Shown here: positions 42,577 to 52,087 of the stretch, in pieces
How positions within the stretch are numbered: position 1 is the stretch's first letter
How the letters are laid out: each line of letters starts with the position of its first letter
DNA from: UBA6136 sp044350805
GTDB taxonomy: Bacteria > Pseudomonadota > Gammaproteobacteria > Methylococcales > Methylococcaceae
Length of the DNA: 64,000 bases
Reading direction: 5' to 3'
NCBI GenBank assembly: GCA_044350805.1
Contig: JBILGU010000002.1
Coordinates: 133,761 to 197,760 of the forward strand
Made by a program: the position numbers and the translations under genes
Notes under the pieces: generated by a model
Told to the model about the DNA's origin: nothing
Seen by the model: the letters and a program-made list of their open reading frames with translations, nothing else
The model's database searches: none

Positions 42577-43485
42577 GTGGCCTCCTCTCCTCTGGATGTG
42601 CTCTGCGTCGGTCACGCCTCGTTTGACCAGGTCTTCACGGTTTCCCATCACCCCTTGCCGGATGAAAAGCTCTTTGCCGAGGGGCTGGTGCTCTGCGGCG
42701 GAGGGCCTGCGGCCAATGCGGCCGTCCAGGGCGCACGATTGGGGGTTCGCACCGGCTTTTCAGGCTACCTTGGAACCGACGTTTTCGGTGAAGCGCATCT
42801 TGGGGAACTGGTGGCTTTGGGGATTGATGTGCGTGGCCTCATTCGGGGAAGTTCGCCGACCCCGCTCTCCACCGTCCTCGTCAAGCCCGGAGGCGCGCGA
42901 AGCCTTGTGAACTTCAAGGGAAATACCGGGGTCCAGCCAAGGGATGCTGTGGACTATTCGACGATCGATGCCAAAGTCCTTCTCTTTGATGGGCATGAAC
43001 CCTTGCTTTCAGAATCTCTCCTGGCCCGGAAGGTGCCCAAGGTCCTCGATGCAGGGTCGCTCCACGAGGGAACCCGTCGGTTGATGGATCAGGTGGATCA
43101 TCTGGTTACATCTGAAAAATTTGCCCGCGAATGGCTCGGACGGGATGACCCTTGGGCCGCTCTTCAGGCCCTCTCGGAGCGCGCCCCGGTGGTGGTGATT
43201 ACCCTCGGATCTCAGGGCTTGATCTGGCGCCGCGACGGCTGCGAAGGAAGGCTCCCGGCGCCCTCCGTTCAGGCCGTCGATACCACCGGGGCAGGCGATG
43301 CCTTTCATGGCGCCTATGCGGCGGGACTTTCGAGCGGGCTGTCCTGGGAGGCACTGCTCCGCAGGGCTTCGGTCGCGGGCGCTGCCTGTTGCGAGGTGCT
43401 CGGGGCGCGACCCGGACTTCCCTCGGCACAACGGGTGGAGACGCTGTTGGCGGATTTTGTCTTTGCCGGCATCGAAAGATTATGA
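42577..43485 (+). CDS. PfkB-family carbohydrate kinase
   Basis: A 302-residue ribokinase-superfamily kinase. N-terminal motif VGHASFDQVFTV and LCGGGPAANAAVQGARLG bind substrate; the C-terminal signature DTTGAGDAFHGAYAAG holds the catalytic Asp. It phosphorylates a sugar or nucleoside, substrate unassigned. Start GTG 42577 is preceded by GAGG; it is 10 bp after bamD. No sugar pathway genes flank it. Confidence 0.85.
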   Translation: MASSPLDVLCVGHASFDQVFTVSHHPLPDEKLFAEGLVLCGGGPAANAAVQGARLGVRTGFSGYLGTDVFGEAHLGELVALGIDVRGLIRGSSPTPLSTVLVKPGGARSLVNFKGNTGVQPRDAVDYSTIDAKVLLFDGHEPLLSESLLARKVPKVLDAGSLHEGTRRLMDQVDHLVTSEKFAREWLGRDDPWAALQALSERAPVVVITLGSQGLIWRRDGCEGRLPAPSVQAVDTTGAGDAFHGAYAAGLSSGLSWEALLRRASVAGAACCEVLGARPGLPSAQRVETLLADFVFAGIERL

Positions 43486-43548
43486 TGCCTCTATTGCTCC
43501 CTTAAGCCTTGCCTCCCCGATGGAACCCTTGATGTGGAAGTTTCTCTG

Positions 43549-44664
43549 ATGCTGCACCGACCGCTCTTTTGGGCTCTGATGGCCGCCACTCTGACGCTCG
43601 TTTCGGCGTGTGCACCGTTTGAGTCTCCCAAGCCCCCCGCGCCTTCGGCGCCCCCTAAGCCCTCACGCCCTGCCCCCCCTCTGAAGGGGGATGCGGGGGG
43701 AGCGTATCGGGCGCCGAAGCTCACCGGGGATTTTCGGGGCTATCCTGCAGCCGAAGCCTTCATTGATCGGATGGTCCAAAGTCAGGGTTTTAGCCCCGAA
43801 TATCTCTATGGGCTTCTCTCTCAGGCCAAGCGCAAGACCTGGACCATCGAGTACATGAACCGCGAAAAGCCAACGGTCAAGCAAAAGCCCGGGGGCTGGA
43901 CCCGTTACCGGGCCAAATTCCTCGATGACCGGCACATCTCGGCAGGGGCTCAGTTCTGGAGCCGGCATCAGGCGGCCTTGCAGCGAGCGGAAGCGACCTA
44001 TGGCGTGAGCCCTGAGGTGGTGCTGGGCATCATGGGCGTCGAGACCATCTATGGTGCGAATGTGGGCACACATCGGGTCATTGATGCCCTGACGACCCTG
44101 GCCTTTGATTACCCGCGGCGGGCCGCCTATTTTGAAAGCGAACTTGAAAGTCTCCTGATCATGGCGCGTCAGGAGGGACTGGATCCATCCAAGCCGGTCG
44201 GTTCCTTTGCGGGCGCGATGGGCCTCGGGCAGTTCATGCCCAGCAGCTTTCTCAAGTACGCCGTTGATTTTGATGGCAATGGCCGGGTGGATCTTTGGGA
44301 TCCTGAAGATGCGATTGGCAGCATTGCCCATTACTTTGCCTCCTTCGGCTGGAAGGCCGGCGAGCCTGTCGTCATGGCAGCCCAGGTGATGGGCCTTGAG
44401 GCCGAATCCCTCAAGAGCGGGTTTGATACCCGCTATACCTTTGAGGATCTTGCGGCGCACGGCATTCGTCCCGCGGGCCGAAACGGCATGGACGGTGAGG
44501 TGAGCTTCCTGGTCCTCAGCGCCCTCCAAGGTAACGACTACCGGATCGGCTATCCCAATTTCTATGTCATCACCCGCTATAACCACAGCACCTACTATGC
44601 GATGGCGGTGTATGAACTTGGACAGGCGATTCGTCAGCGTCGGCAGGGGTCTTCGGGCGGATGA
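43549..44664 (+). CDS. mltB: lytic murein transglycosylase B (GH103)
   Basis: A 371-residue lipoprotein; lipobox VSACAPF. A proline-rich linker (SPKPPAPSAPPKPSRPAPP) precedes the SLT_2 domain with catalytic Glu in GVETIYGANVG, then MGLGQFMPSSFL. It cleaves glycan strands to 1,6-anhydro products that AmpD (16.1 kb) later recycles. ATG 43549 preceded by GGAAG; a GTG five codons earlier is possible. Overlaps sixA (ATGA). Confidence 0.92.
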   Translation: MLHRPLFWALMAATLTLVSACAPFESPKPPAPSAPPKPSRPAPPLKGDAGGAYRAPKLTGDFRGYPAAEAFIDRMVQSQGFSPEYLYGLLSQAKRKTWTIEYMNREKPTVKQKPGGWTRYRAKFLDDRHISAGAQFWSRHQAALQRAEATYGVSPEVVLGIMGVETIYGANVGTHRVIDALTTLAFDYPRRAAYFESELESLLIMARQEGLDPSKPVGSFAGAMGLGQFMPSSFLKYAVDFDGNGRVDLWDPEDAIGSIAHYFASFGWKAGEPVVMAAQVMGLEAESLKSGFDTRYTFEDLAAHGIRPAGRNGMDGEVSFLVLSALQGNDYRIGYPNFYVITRYNHSTYYAMAVYELGQAIRQRRQGSSGG

Positions 44665-45161
44665 AGACCCTGATCTTGATGCGTCATGCCAAATCGAGCT
44701 GGGATCATCCCTCGCTCAAGGATCTTGAGCGTCCGTTGAATGCCCGCGGCGAGCGCGATGCGCCGTTGATGGGATCCCATTTTTCCACCTGGGGCCTTGA
44801 TCCCGAGCTTCTGGTCTCAAGTCCTGCCGTTCGGGCCCGGGAAACGGCCCTTGGGGTGGCGCGTGCCCTTTCCTATCCCGAAGAAAATATCCGGATGGCC
44901 CCCGCCCTTTATGAACAGGGCGTGGCCGGCATTCTTTCCGTCATTCATGCCTTGCCCGAGACCCTCAAGACGGTCTGTCTATTTGGCCACAATCCAGACA
45001 TTTCCGAGGCGGTAGGGGCTTTGGGTGGGGAGCCTGTGTCGTCTCTTCCCACGGCCGGACTGGTCTCTCTCCTCTTTGCGGTGGATGATTGGGCGGCGGT
45101 AATGCCCGGGGTTGGGCGAATCAACCGCTTTGAATACCCCAAGCGCTACATCACGAATTAA
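44661..45161 (+). CDS. sixA: SixA-like histidine phosphatase
   Basis: A 166-residue histidine-phosphatase superfamily protein: catalytic H in LMRHAKSSW, second His in LFGHNPDISE, and SSPAVRARETA. SixA dephosphorylates phosphohistidine on signalling proteins such as HPt domains or PtsN/NPr. Translationally coupled to mltB. Confidence 0.85.
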   Translation: MKTLILMRHAKSSWDHPSLKDLERPLNARGERDAPLMGSHFSTWGLDPELLVSSPAVRARETALGVARALSYPEENIRMAPALYEQGVAGILSVIHALPETLKTVCLFGHNPDISEAVGALGGEPVSSLPTAGLVSLLFAVDDWAAVMPGVGRINRFEYPKRYITN

Positions 45162-45274
45162 GCCCAACAAGGCGGTAAGCGACTGCGCTGATGGCGAAGT
45201 CCCGGTGTAGAATGGAATCGTTTTTCCGGCGGGGGATGCCGTCTACGTCCCCGATTCAACCTCGACTACGGTTC

Positions 45275-46867
45275 ATGACACGACGCCACACCCCGTTGAT
45301 CCCGATCGGCTCCCTGATGCTTCTTGCCACGCTCTTGCTCGGCGAGGCGTTTGCTTCACCCGGGAAGGTCGCCCCGCCACCCGCACCGGAACCTCCCAAG
45401 GAAGCCCCGGCAGCCTCTCCCGAGGTGGCCAAGCCCTTTGATTTCAGCCTGGTCGAAGCCAAGGCGCAGGAGCTTTCCAAGCAATCCTTTGTCAAGGACG
45501 ATGGCGGACTTCCCGACTTCCTCGCAAAACTTGCTTTTGATCAGTACCGGGAGATCCGCTACAAGCCTGAAAAGGCCATCTGGCGTTCCGAGAACCTCCC
45601 GTTCCAGATTCAGGCCTTCCATCGCGGCTTCATGTTCAAAGATCGCGTCCTGGTGAATCTGATCGAAAGTGGTTCCAGCAAGCGAGTGGGATATTCGCCA
45701 GACCTTTTCGATTACGGCCAGAACAGTTTCCCCGCCCCGCTTCCTGAAGATCTGGGATTTGCAGGGCTGAGGTTCCATTACCCTTTGAAGCGGGATGAAA
45801 CCTTCGACGAGATCGCGGTATTCCTCGGGGCCAGTTATTTTCGTGCCGTTGGTTTGGGGCAGGTCTATGGCCTCTCGGCCCGGGGTCTTGCCATCGATAC
45901 GGGGCTGGCCAAGGCCGAGGAGTTTCCGGTTTTCAAGGAGTTCTGGGTCGAACGGCCTGAGGCCGATGCCGGAACCTTGGTGGTTTACGCCCTTCTGGAT
46001 AGCCCGAGCGTTGCCGGCGCCTATCGCTTTGTCTTAAGACCAGGTCTCGACCTTGCGATGGACGTCCAGAGCCATCTTTATTTCAGGAAGAAGGTCGAGC
46101 GCCTCGGGATTGCCCCTTTGACCAGCATGTTCCTCCGAGGTGAGAACACGGATCGGTTCATGGATGATTACCGCCCCGAGGTGCATGATTCCGATGGCCT
46201 TCTGATCGGCAAAAACACCGGTGAATGGTTATGGCGTCCCTTGAATAACCCGCGCCAGCTTCGGATCAGTGTCTTCCAGGATCGAAAGCCCTCAGGGTTT
46301 GGCCTCATGTCCAGAGATCGCCAGTTTGACCACTATCAGGATCTCGACGCCCAGTACAACCGTCGTCCGAGTGCCTGGGTCGAGCCCATTGGGGACTGGG
46401 GCGCCGGGGGGGTCTATCTGATTGAAATCCCGAGTGAAGCCGAAAAGTATGACAACGTTGTGGCTTTCTGGGTCCCTGAGGAAGCACCCACCGAAGGCAA
46501 GGATCTTCGCTATGACTATCGCCTTCACTTCGTGAGTCAGGAATTCACGGCGCCGAGTGGTGGCAAGGTGGTTTCAACGCGCGTGGGCGCCGTTGATCCC
46601 AAAGGTCCCAAGCGACAGTTCGTCGTCGATTTCACCAGCCCCCTCTTGAAGCTGATGAGCCCCAAGGCCAAGGTCGTTGCCGAGGTCAGTGCCGTAGGGA
46701 AGCTCACGAATGTGGTCGTTCGAAAAAATGAAGAGCAGGGGACCTGGCGGCTGATGTTTGAACTTGAGCCTGAGAAGGGGAAGAACCCGACGGAGCTTCG
46801 GGCGATTCTTCGCTCGGGCAAGGACATCCTTACCGAGTCCTGGGTCTACCAGTGGAACACGCCGTGA
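45275..46867 (+). CDS. opgG: periplasmic glucan biosynthesis protein OpgG/MdoG
   Basis: About 530 residues. A signal peptide (IGSLMLLATLLLGEAFA) is followed by the OpgG domain: KLAFDQYREIRYKPEKAIW, then LPEDLGFAGLRFHYPL and WLWRPLNNPRQLRISVF. OpgG shapes osmoregulated periplasmic glucans made by OpgH. Start is uncertain: the frame opens at ATG 45191 with others at 45212 and 45236; I use 45275, which gives the best signal peptide. Overlaps the next gene as GTGA. Confidence 0.9.
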   Translation: MTRRHTPLIPIGSLMLLATLLLGEAFASPGKVAPPPAPEPPKEAPAASPEVAKPFDFSLVEAKAQELSKQSFVKDDGGLPDFLAKLAFDQYREIRYKPEKAIWRSENLPFQIQAFHRGFMFKDRVLVNLIESGSSKRVGYSPDLFDYGQNSFPAPLPEDLGFAGLRFHYPLKRDETFDEIAVFLGASYFRAVGLGQVYGLSARGLAIDTGLAKAEEFPVFKEFWVERPEADAGTLVVYALLDSPSVAGAYRFVLRPGLDLAMDVQSHLYFRKKVERLGIAPLTSMFLRGENTDRFMDDYRPEVHDSDGLLIGKNTGEWLWRPLNNPRQLRISVFQDRKPSGFGLMSRDRQFDHYQDLDAQYNRRPSAWVEPIGDWGAGGVYLIEIPSEAEKYDNVVAFWVPEEAPTEGKDLRYDYRLHFVSQEFTAPSGGKVVSTRVGAVDPKGPKRQFVVDFTSPLLKLMSPKAKVVAEVSAVGKLTNVVVRKNEEQGTWRLMFELEPEKGKNPTELRAILRSGKDILTESWVYQWNTP

Positions 46868-47322
46868 CCGAACAGCCTGCGACCGGCGAAGCCAAACCCG
46901 CGCCCGAACTGATCGCGCGGATTGAAGCCTACTGGCGGCAGCTGGGTCTTAAGGACCCCGTCCTGATCGGAAGTCTCGCCCACGATTGTCTCCATCGGGC
47001 GCGCCGGCTAATCGGCCGGCCGGATGATGGGGAACTCCTCCGGCGGGCGCTGGAGGAGGCGCAGCGACGGTTTGATCATGCGCTGGCCAATGCCATGGGG
47101 ATGCCCCCTTCCAATGATCCACAGCCGTTGGCCGCAGCCCGCGCGGCCTTGCTCCTGTCGCCCGAATGGTCAGGAGACACCCTTTTTCGCCATGATGAGA
47201 CCACCCGGCAGCTCGCTGAGTCCTTAAGGTCGGTGCTACCGGTTTCGGTGCCTGATGAATCGCATCTCACGATGAAGACGGTGCCTCTGGATTTCTGGCT
47301 CTTCAAATCAACCGACCGCTAG
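46864..47322 (+). CDS. hypothetical protein encoded between opgG and opgH
   Basis: A 152-residue soluble protein, GTG start overlapping the opgG stop, 19 bp before opgH. Mostly helical and charged (PELIARIEAYWRQLGL, LAHDCLHRARRLIGR). No family recognised. OpgH here lacks the long cytoplasmic N terminus of E. coli OpgH (682 versus 847 residues), so this small protein may supply a detached regulatory part; that is inference from position only. Confidence 0.65.
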   Translation: MTEQPATGEAKPAPELIARIEAYWRQLGLKDPVLIGSLAHDCLHRARRLIGRPDDGELLRRALEEAQRRFDHALANAMGMPPSNDPQPLAAARAALLLSPEWSGDTLFRHDETTRQLAESLRSVLPVSVPDESHLTMKTVPLDFWLFKSTDR

Positions 47323-47341
47323 ATCACGCATCGAGTCGCCC

Positions 47342-49390
47342 ATGTCAGTCAAAGCCAAGCCTTTGGGTTCTGCCGTCTCAAGGCGTCGGTGGATTTTTGT
47401 CCTTTTGGTCAGCCTGACTACGATGCTGGCGTTGGGCATGATCACCAGTGCTTTCCTGCAAAATGGTCTGACGCCGACCGAACTGGTTTTGCTGGTGCTC
47501 TACACCCTTCTGATCCTTTGGATCAGCACCTCGTTCTGGACAGCGACCCTCGGCTTTTGGGTCTTGTTGCTCGGTGGGGATCGCCTCTCGATCGGTCGGT
47601 TGCCGGCTGATCCCCAAGCGCAGGAGCGCGCACCCGGCAAGACTGCCCTGGTGATGCCAATCTATAACGAAGATCCGATCCGGGTCACGGCAGGACTTCG
47701 GGCGATCTGGCAGTCGCTGGTGGAGACCGGTCAATCCGATCATTTCGAAATGTTCATCCTGAGTGACACCCGCGATCCTCAGGGGTGGATGCAGGAGGAA
47801 GCCAACTGGTACCGGATGTGCGTTGACTTTAACGCCCACGGCCGGATTTTTTACCGCAACCGGGAGCGCAACATTGCCCGGAAAAGCGGAAATCTCGAAG
47901 AGTTCTGCCACCGCTGGGGTGGGCGCTACGAATACATGATTGTGCTCGATGCCGATAGCATCATGGCGGGGGAGACGCTCGTCAAAATGGTCGACATGAT
48001 GGACCGTCACCCTCAGGTGGCCTTGATCCAGTCGCCCCCACTCCCGGCCAATCAACACTCGCTTTTCTCTCGTATTCTCCAGTTCGCCAGTAACTTCTAT
48101 GGCGATATCTTCATCTGGGGCATCAATTTCTGGCAGCTCTCAGGGAGTGGCTATTGGGGCCATAACGCGATTCTCCGCATGACGCCCTTTGTCGAACATT
48201 GCGGCTTGCCAAAGTTACCTGGAACGGAACCTTTTGGGGGTGAGATTTTCAGTCACGATACGGTGGAGGCCGCGTTCCTGCGTCAGGCCGGTTATGAGGT
48301 CTGGATTGCGCCGGAGCTCAAGGGTAGCTATGAAGAGTTGCCGCCGACCCTAATCGATTATGCCAAGCGGGATCGACGGTGGTGTCAGGGTAATCTTCAG
48401 CATCTGCGGCTGGTTTTTGCCAAAGGCTTTCCGGGGCTGAGCCGTCTTTATTTCCTGATGGGAATCATGTCCTACGTGTCATCGCCGCTGTGGCTGATGT
48501 TTCTGATCCTCACGGGCTTTGAAGCCTATGTCAAAAGTCAGACCATGCCGGTCTACTTTTTTGGCGACAATCTCTTCCCGGTATGGCCTGAATCCTATGT
48601 CGTGGAGATGACCACCGTTCTTCTCGTGACGCTGGCCATGCTGTTCTTGCCCAAATTCTGGAGTCTTCTGCTCGGGATTTTGAATTGGCGCCGCCTTTCC
48701 CTGTATGGCGGACTTTTGAGAGCCACCTTGAGCGTGGTGCTCGAGAGCATCTTCTCGATGCTGACGGCTCCCGTCCTCATGCTTTATCAGAGCAAGTTCG
48801 TCTTTGCGATTTTGATGCGCCGCAGTGTGGGTTGGCCCCCTCAGAATCGGGATGAGCATCGGCTAGGTTTCTGGGAGGCCGTTCAGGCGCATGGGGAACA
48901 CACCCTCATTGGGCTTGTGGCCGGGTGGGTGAGTTACCGCTATGTCCCCGGCTTTTTTATCTGGCTGGTGCCTGTCCTGACGGGCCTGGTCCTCTCGATC
49001 CCGCTTTCCATGCTGTCAAGCAGCGCCTGGGTCGGAAGACTAACCCGAAAAATGGGGCTATTCCTGACACCGGAGGAGTCCAGAACGCCGCGGGTGCTGA
49101 CGCTTCTCGAAGAAAATCTGGCGCTCCTTGAAGCGCGGGAAGCAGAGCGCCCGCCGGAAGAGATCTCACGCAACGTGCGCGACCCTGGGATGTGTGCCCT
49201 CCACCTGGCGCTCTTGCCCACGCGACCGGTCAAAAAGCGTCAACGCCATCAGCTCAAGGCCCTGATCTATCAGTTGGTGGAAGAAGGCCCTGAAAAACTG
49301 TCAGGCCCCGATCGCCGCAACCTCATATCTGATCCTGAATCCTTGAGCCGGGTCCACACCTTGAGTTGGGGTGCCCCTCCGCAACGGTAG
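47342..49390 (+). CDS. opgH: glucan glucosyltransferase OpgH/MdoH
   Basis: A 682-residue membrane family 2 glucosyltransferase that polymerises UDP-glucose to beta-1,2 glucan. Signatures: PIYNEDPIRV, LDADSIMAG (D.D metal), SGSGYWGHNAI and DRRWCQGNLQHL (Q..RW), surrounded by about seven membrane helices. It is shorter than E. coli OpgH mainly at the N terminus. Converges on the DUF4239 gene with a GC-rich dyad at the junction. Confidence 0.93.
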   Translation: MSVKAKPLGSAVSRRRWIFVLLVSLTTMLALGMITSAFLQNGLTPTELVLLVLYTLLILWISTSFWTATLGFWVLLLGGDRLSIGRLPADPQAQERAPGKTALVMPIYNEDPIRVTAGLRAIWQSLVETGQSDHFEMFILSDTRDPQGWMQEEANWYRMCVDFNAHGRIFYRNRERNIARKSGNLEEFCHRWGGRYEYMIVLDADSIMAGETLVKMVDMMDRHPQVALIQSPPLPANQHSLFSRILQFASNFYGDIFIWGINFWQLSGSGYWGHNAILRMTPFVEHCGLPKLPGTEPFGGEIFSHDTVEAAFLRQAGYEVWIAPELKGSYEELPPTLIDYAKRDRRWCQGNLQHLRLVFAKGFPGLSRLYFLMGIMSYVSSPLWLMFLILTGFEAYVKSQTMPVYFFGDNLFPVWPESYVVEMTTVLLVTLAMLFLPKFWSLLLGILNWRRLSLYGGLLRATLSVVLESIFSMLTAPVLMLYQSKFVFAILMRRSVGWPPQNRDEHRLGFWEAVQAHGEHTLIGLVAGWVSYRYVPGFFIWLVPVLTGLVLSIPLSMLSSSAWVGRLTRKMGLFLTPEESRTPRVLTLLEENLALLEAREAERPPEEISRNVRDPGMCALHLALLPTRPVKKRQRHQLKALIYQLVEEGPEKLSGPDRRNLISDPESLSRVHTLSWGAPPQR

Positions 49391-49397
49391 GCCAACG

Positions 49398-49421
49398 CCC
49401 CGGGCGCTTAAGGCGCCGGGG
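49398..49421. terminator. GC-rich dyad between opgH and DUF4239
   Basis: An imperfect 12-bp inverted repeat (CCCCGG.CGC type arms around TTAA) spans the junction of the convergent genes. No U-run, so function as a terminator is uncertain. Confidence 0.35.
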
Positions 49422-50229
49422 ATTCCAGGGCCGAAGGATCCAGATCACTCAAGGTCGCCTCAAGCTGGATGTAAGCATCGGCTGAAACCGAGACTTGCCC
49501 CCGAAAGGGATTGTCCACGGCGGCGACCAGAAACACCACACAGCCGACGAAGCCGCCAAACGTTCCGGTCAGGATCAGATGGAAGAGTCGAGAGGAGACG
49601 TGGAAAAAGTACGCGATGAAGATCGTGGTAAAGGTTCCACCGAGGATGACCAGCCAGAAGACGCCTGGGATCCCGGTGTCCACGGCGGCAAGGCGAGCCC
49701 GCCTCGCTTCAATCAGCTTGTTGAAGGCCGTCAGAGCTTCTGCCTGGAGGGTTTGCTGCTCGATGTTACGCGGGTGATAGCGGGCCAGGGCCGCATGAAA
49801 CCGGGAGAGCATCCGGCTTCCTTCCCGGGGGCGTTCCCCCTGCTTGTGGGCGGGCCAGGCGACATGGATGACAAAGTGAAGGTAATCGGCCAAATGCCTT
49901 TGAAGCTCCTTTTTGGCCGGTTGTTCCAGGGTGCTGATGTCTCGGTACAGGGCTGCAATGGCCGCAGATTCCTTGCTCGCAATGGCATCGACACTTTGAT
50001 AATTATCCCAGGCTGCGACGGCCACCAGGCCGACCAGTAGCCCATAAATCACCCCGACCCCTGCAAAAAAACCGTTAACGGTCTCGTTGGTCCCCTCTGA
50101 AAGACGAAACTTGCTGTAGATTTTTGTCCTTACCAGCGCAAGGCCGCTCACCGGGATCAGGATAAAAAGAAGGGTGGTTCCAAGACCGAACGCCCAGGTC
50201 GGAAGATCGTAGATCCAGTAGAAAGACAT
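49408..50229 (-). CDS. DUF4239 (bestrophin-like) membrane protein
   Basis: A 273-residue protein with membrane helices at about residues 15-35, 52-72, 195-215 and 220-245, and a charged central cytoplasmic region. GFFAGVGVIYGLLVGLVAVAAWDNYQ is the characteristic DUF4239 opening, and YRDISTLEQPAKKELQRHL follows. Function is unknown; the fold is compared with bestrophin channels. Confidence 0.8.
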   Translation of the reverse strand: MSFYWIYDLPTWAFGLGTTLLFILIPVSGLALVRTKIYSKFRLSEGTNETVNGFFAGVGVIYGLLVGLVAVAAWDNYQSVDAIASKESAAIAALYRDISTLEQPAKKELQRHLADYLHFVIHVAWPAHKQGERPREGSRMLSRFHAALARYHPRNIEQQTLQAEALTAFNKLIEARRARLAAVDTGIPGVFWLVILGGTFTTIFIAYFFHVSSRLFHLILTGTFGGFVGCVVFLVAAVDNPFRGQVSVSADAYIQLEATLSDLDPSALESPAP

Positions 50230-50443
50230 CGTGGCAAATCCTTGCGTTTTTCGAAGTGGAAGCCCGGACAGCCCCTGATCGCAGGGTCCGAATCGGTTTG
50301 TATAGGATACCGAGGGCCCCGGCTTCCTGAAAGTCGCCTGACTTTGGGATTGGGCCTTAAAAAACTCTCCTTTTTCATGAAGAATCAGTCCGATAACGGG
50401 TTACAGTAGTCCGAAAGTCTGAAGACATCCCGATACCCACCAC

Positions 50444-51277
50444 ATGCGATCCCTCCTTCGATGGCTGAGCCCTCTCATTGTCATGAGCTTTTGGGCGGTT
50501 CAAAGTCATGCGACGCATGAGCTTGAGGTCTATTCAGGGAACCTCCTTTATCAGATCCAAAACCCCTTTGTGTACATCCCGCGGGTTGAATTTGAAAACC
50601 ACCTGGATTCAGGGGAAGGCCCTGGCGATAGTTCCACGTATCGGTTTCGGCTCAGGCCAATCATCCCGATGCAAATCAATGAGGATCTCAATCTTCTCAC
50701 CCGCGCCACCTTGGCGCTCCGGTACCAAAGTAGCTTGATCCCTGGCGGGGCGAACCAGTTTGGTTATGGGGATACGGATCTCGAATTTTACTTTTCACCC
50801 AGCAAGTCTCTGGCGCATGATTCGCTTTTGGTCGGCTTTGGCCCTTCAGTTCATCTTCCAACCGCCACACAGCCGAACCTGGGGTTCCAGCAATGGGGGG
50901 CCGGTCTTTCTGGGGCAGTGATCTGGCAACCGGGAACGATTTACGCCCTTCGCGGGTGGACGCTGGGATTCAGCATGAATCAGACCTTTGGCTTTTCTCC
51001 CAGCCATGGCGCTCCGAGCCGGAGTCTTCTTTTTTTACTGCCCAGTGCCACCTACACCACCGAGAGTGAAATCACCTTCGGCGTTGATGTTGAGCCTTAT
51101 CTGAACTGGACCGATGGCACCTGGACGGCGCCTCTCAATCTTTGGACCAGTCATCTGGTGGAGCCTTTTGGCCAACCCACGGTGATTACCCTGGATGGTC
51201 GTTACTACTTTGAACGAACCCCCTATGATCCCAAATGGGGCGTTCAGGTCAATTTCAACTTCCTTTTTCCCCGCTAG
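50444..51277 (+). CDS. outer-membrane beta-barrel protein, hypothetical
   Basis: A 277-residue protein with a signal peptide (LIVMSFWAVQSHA) and alternating hydrophobic residues through the body, ending in VQVNFNFLFPR, as outer-membrane strands often do with aromatic ends. It resembles the transporter/phenol-degradation-like barrel family. Isolated, divergent from the DUF4239 gene over 214 bp. Confidence 0.6.
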   Translation: MRSLLRWLSPLIVMSFWAVQSHATHELEVYSGNLLYQIQNPFVYIPRVEFENHLDSGEGPGDSSTYRFRLRPIIPMQINEDLNLLTRATLALRYQSSLIPGGANQFGYGDTDLEFYFSPSKSLAHDSLLVGFGPSVHLPTATQPNLGFQQWGAGLSGAVIWQPGTIYALRGWTLGFSMNQTFGFSPSHGAPSRSLLFLLPSATYTTESEITFGVDVEPYLNWTDGTWTAPLNLWTSHLVEPFGQPTVITLDGRYYFERTPYDPKWGVQVNFNFLFPR

Positions 51278-51571
51278 ATGCCAGCTCATCGCCTTTTGAG
51301 CCCTTTAAAAGGCCATCCCTTCTTTCCACAGATCAAAGTTTCCTTCCAGGAGAGGGTCTGGGTCCAGAGGGATCGTCAAGGTCGCTTCGTATGAAATATT
51401 CCGCAATATTCAGGCAGATCGCCACAGTATGATCGCACCCGCGGGAAATGATTCGAATTCACCCGCTCGGTCCCTTTTTCTCCTTAAAGCCAGCGTTAGG
51501 TTTTTGTAGGGTTTCACTTCCCGCGAGTGGCACCATGCGCCAGGACCTGGCAACCGCGATCACAAGCACTC
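51278..51571. other. gap with no gene seen
   Basis: Between the barrel gene and the sensor kinase. It contains a short A/T-rich repeat (AATATT-CCGC-AATATT near 51400) and no convincing ORF or RNA. It likely carries the sensor operon promoter. Confidence 0.35.
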
Positions 51572-52087
51572 ATGAGTCGAAGAGTAGTTGGGGCATTGAT
51601 CCTCCTTCTGTGGGGGTCTTTGGCCTTTTCGAAGGATCACATCAAGGACCAGGCCTTTTTTGAAGATGTCACGGGTCAGATGGTGCTTGAGGCTTTGCCC
51701 CAGGAACGCTTTCATGCGTTCACCGGGGTATTGAATCGGGGCTACAGCGCATCAACGTTCTGGTTGCGCATCCGTATTGACCCTGAAGGGGCGACCGATC
51801 GCCTCATTCTCCGGGTTCGCCCGAACTATCTCGATGAGGTCGTTCTTTTCGATCCCATGGACGGTCGCGCGGGCGGGACGGTTCGTGGAGATGAGCAGCG
51901 GGCTCAGGATCGATATCAATCCCTCAACCTCAATTTCACCCTGGCTGCGGGCAACGCGCCCCGGGACGTCTGGCTTCGAATCCGGACAGATTCCACGCTC
52001 CTGGTGGCGCTTGAAGCCCTGGATCTCGATGCGCGATCAGGGCAGATACCCTGCAGCAGCTCAAGTCGAGTTTTTATATCGCCCTGA
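51572..52087 (+). pseudogene. 7TMR-DISM sensor kinase, N-terminal fragment
   Basis: A signal peptide (VVGALILLLWGSLAFS) leads to a periplasmic 7TMR-DISMED2-type domain (RGYSASTFWLRIRID, VWLRIRTDSTLLVALEALDL). The frame then runs into a short nonsense tail and stops at 52085-52087. From about 52031 the correct continuation (ADTLQQLKSSFYIALMVLF) is in the frame of the next ORF, which needs one additional base near 52031-52040. See the following fragment. Confidence 0.75.
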
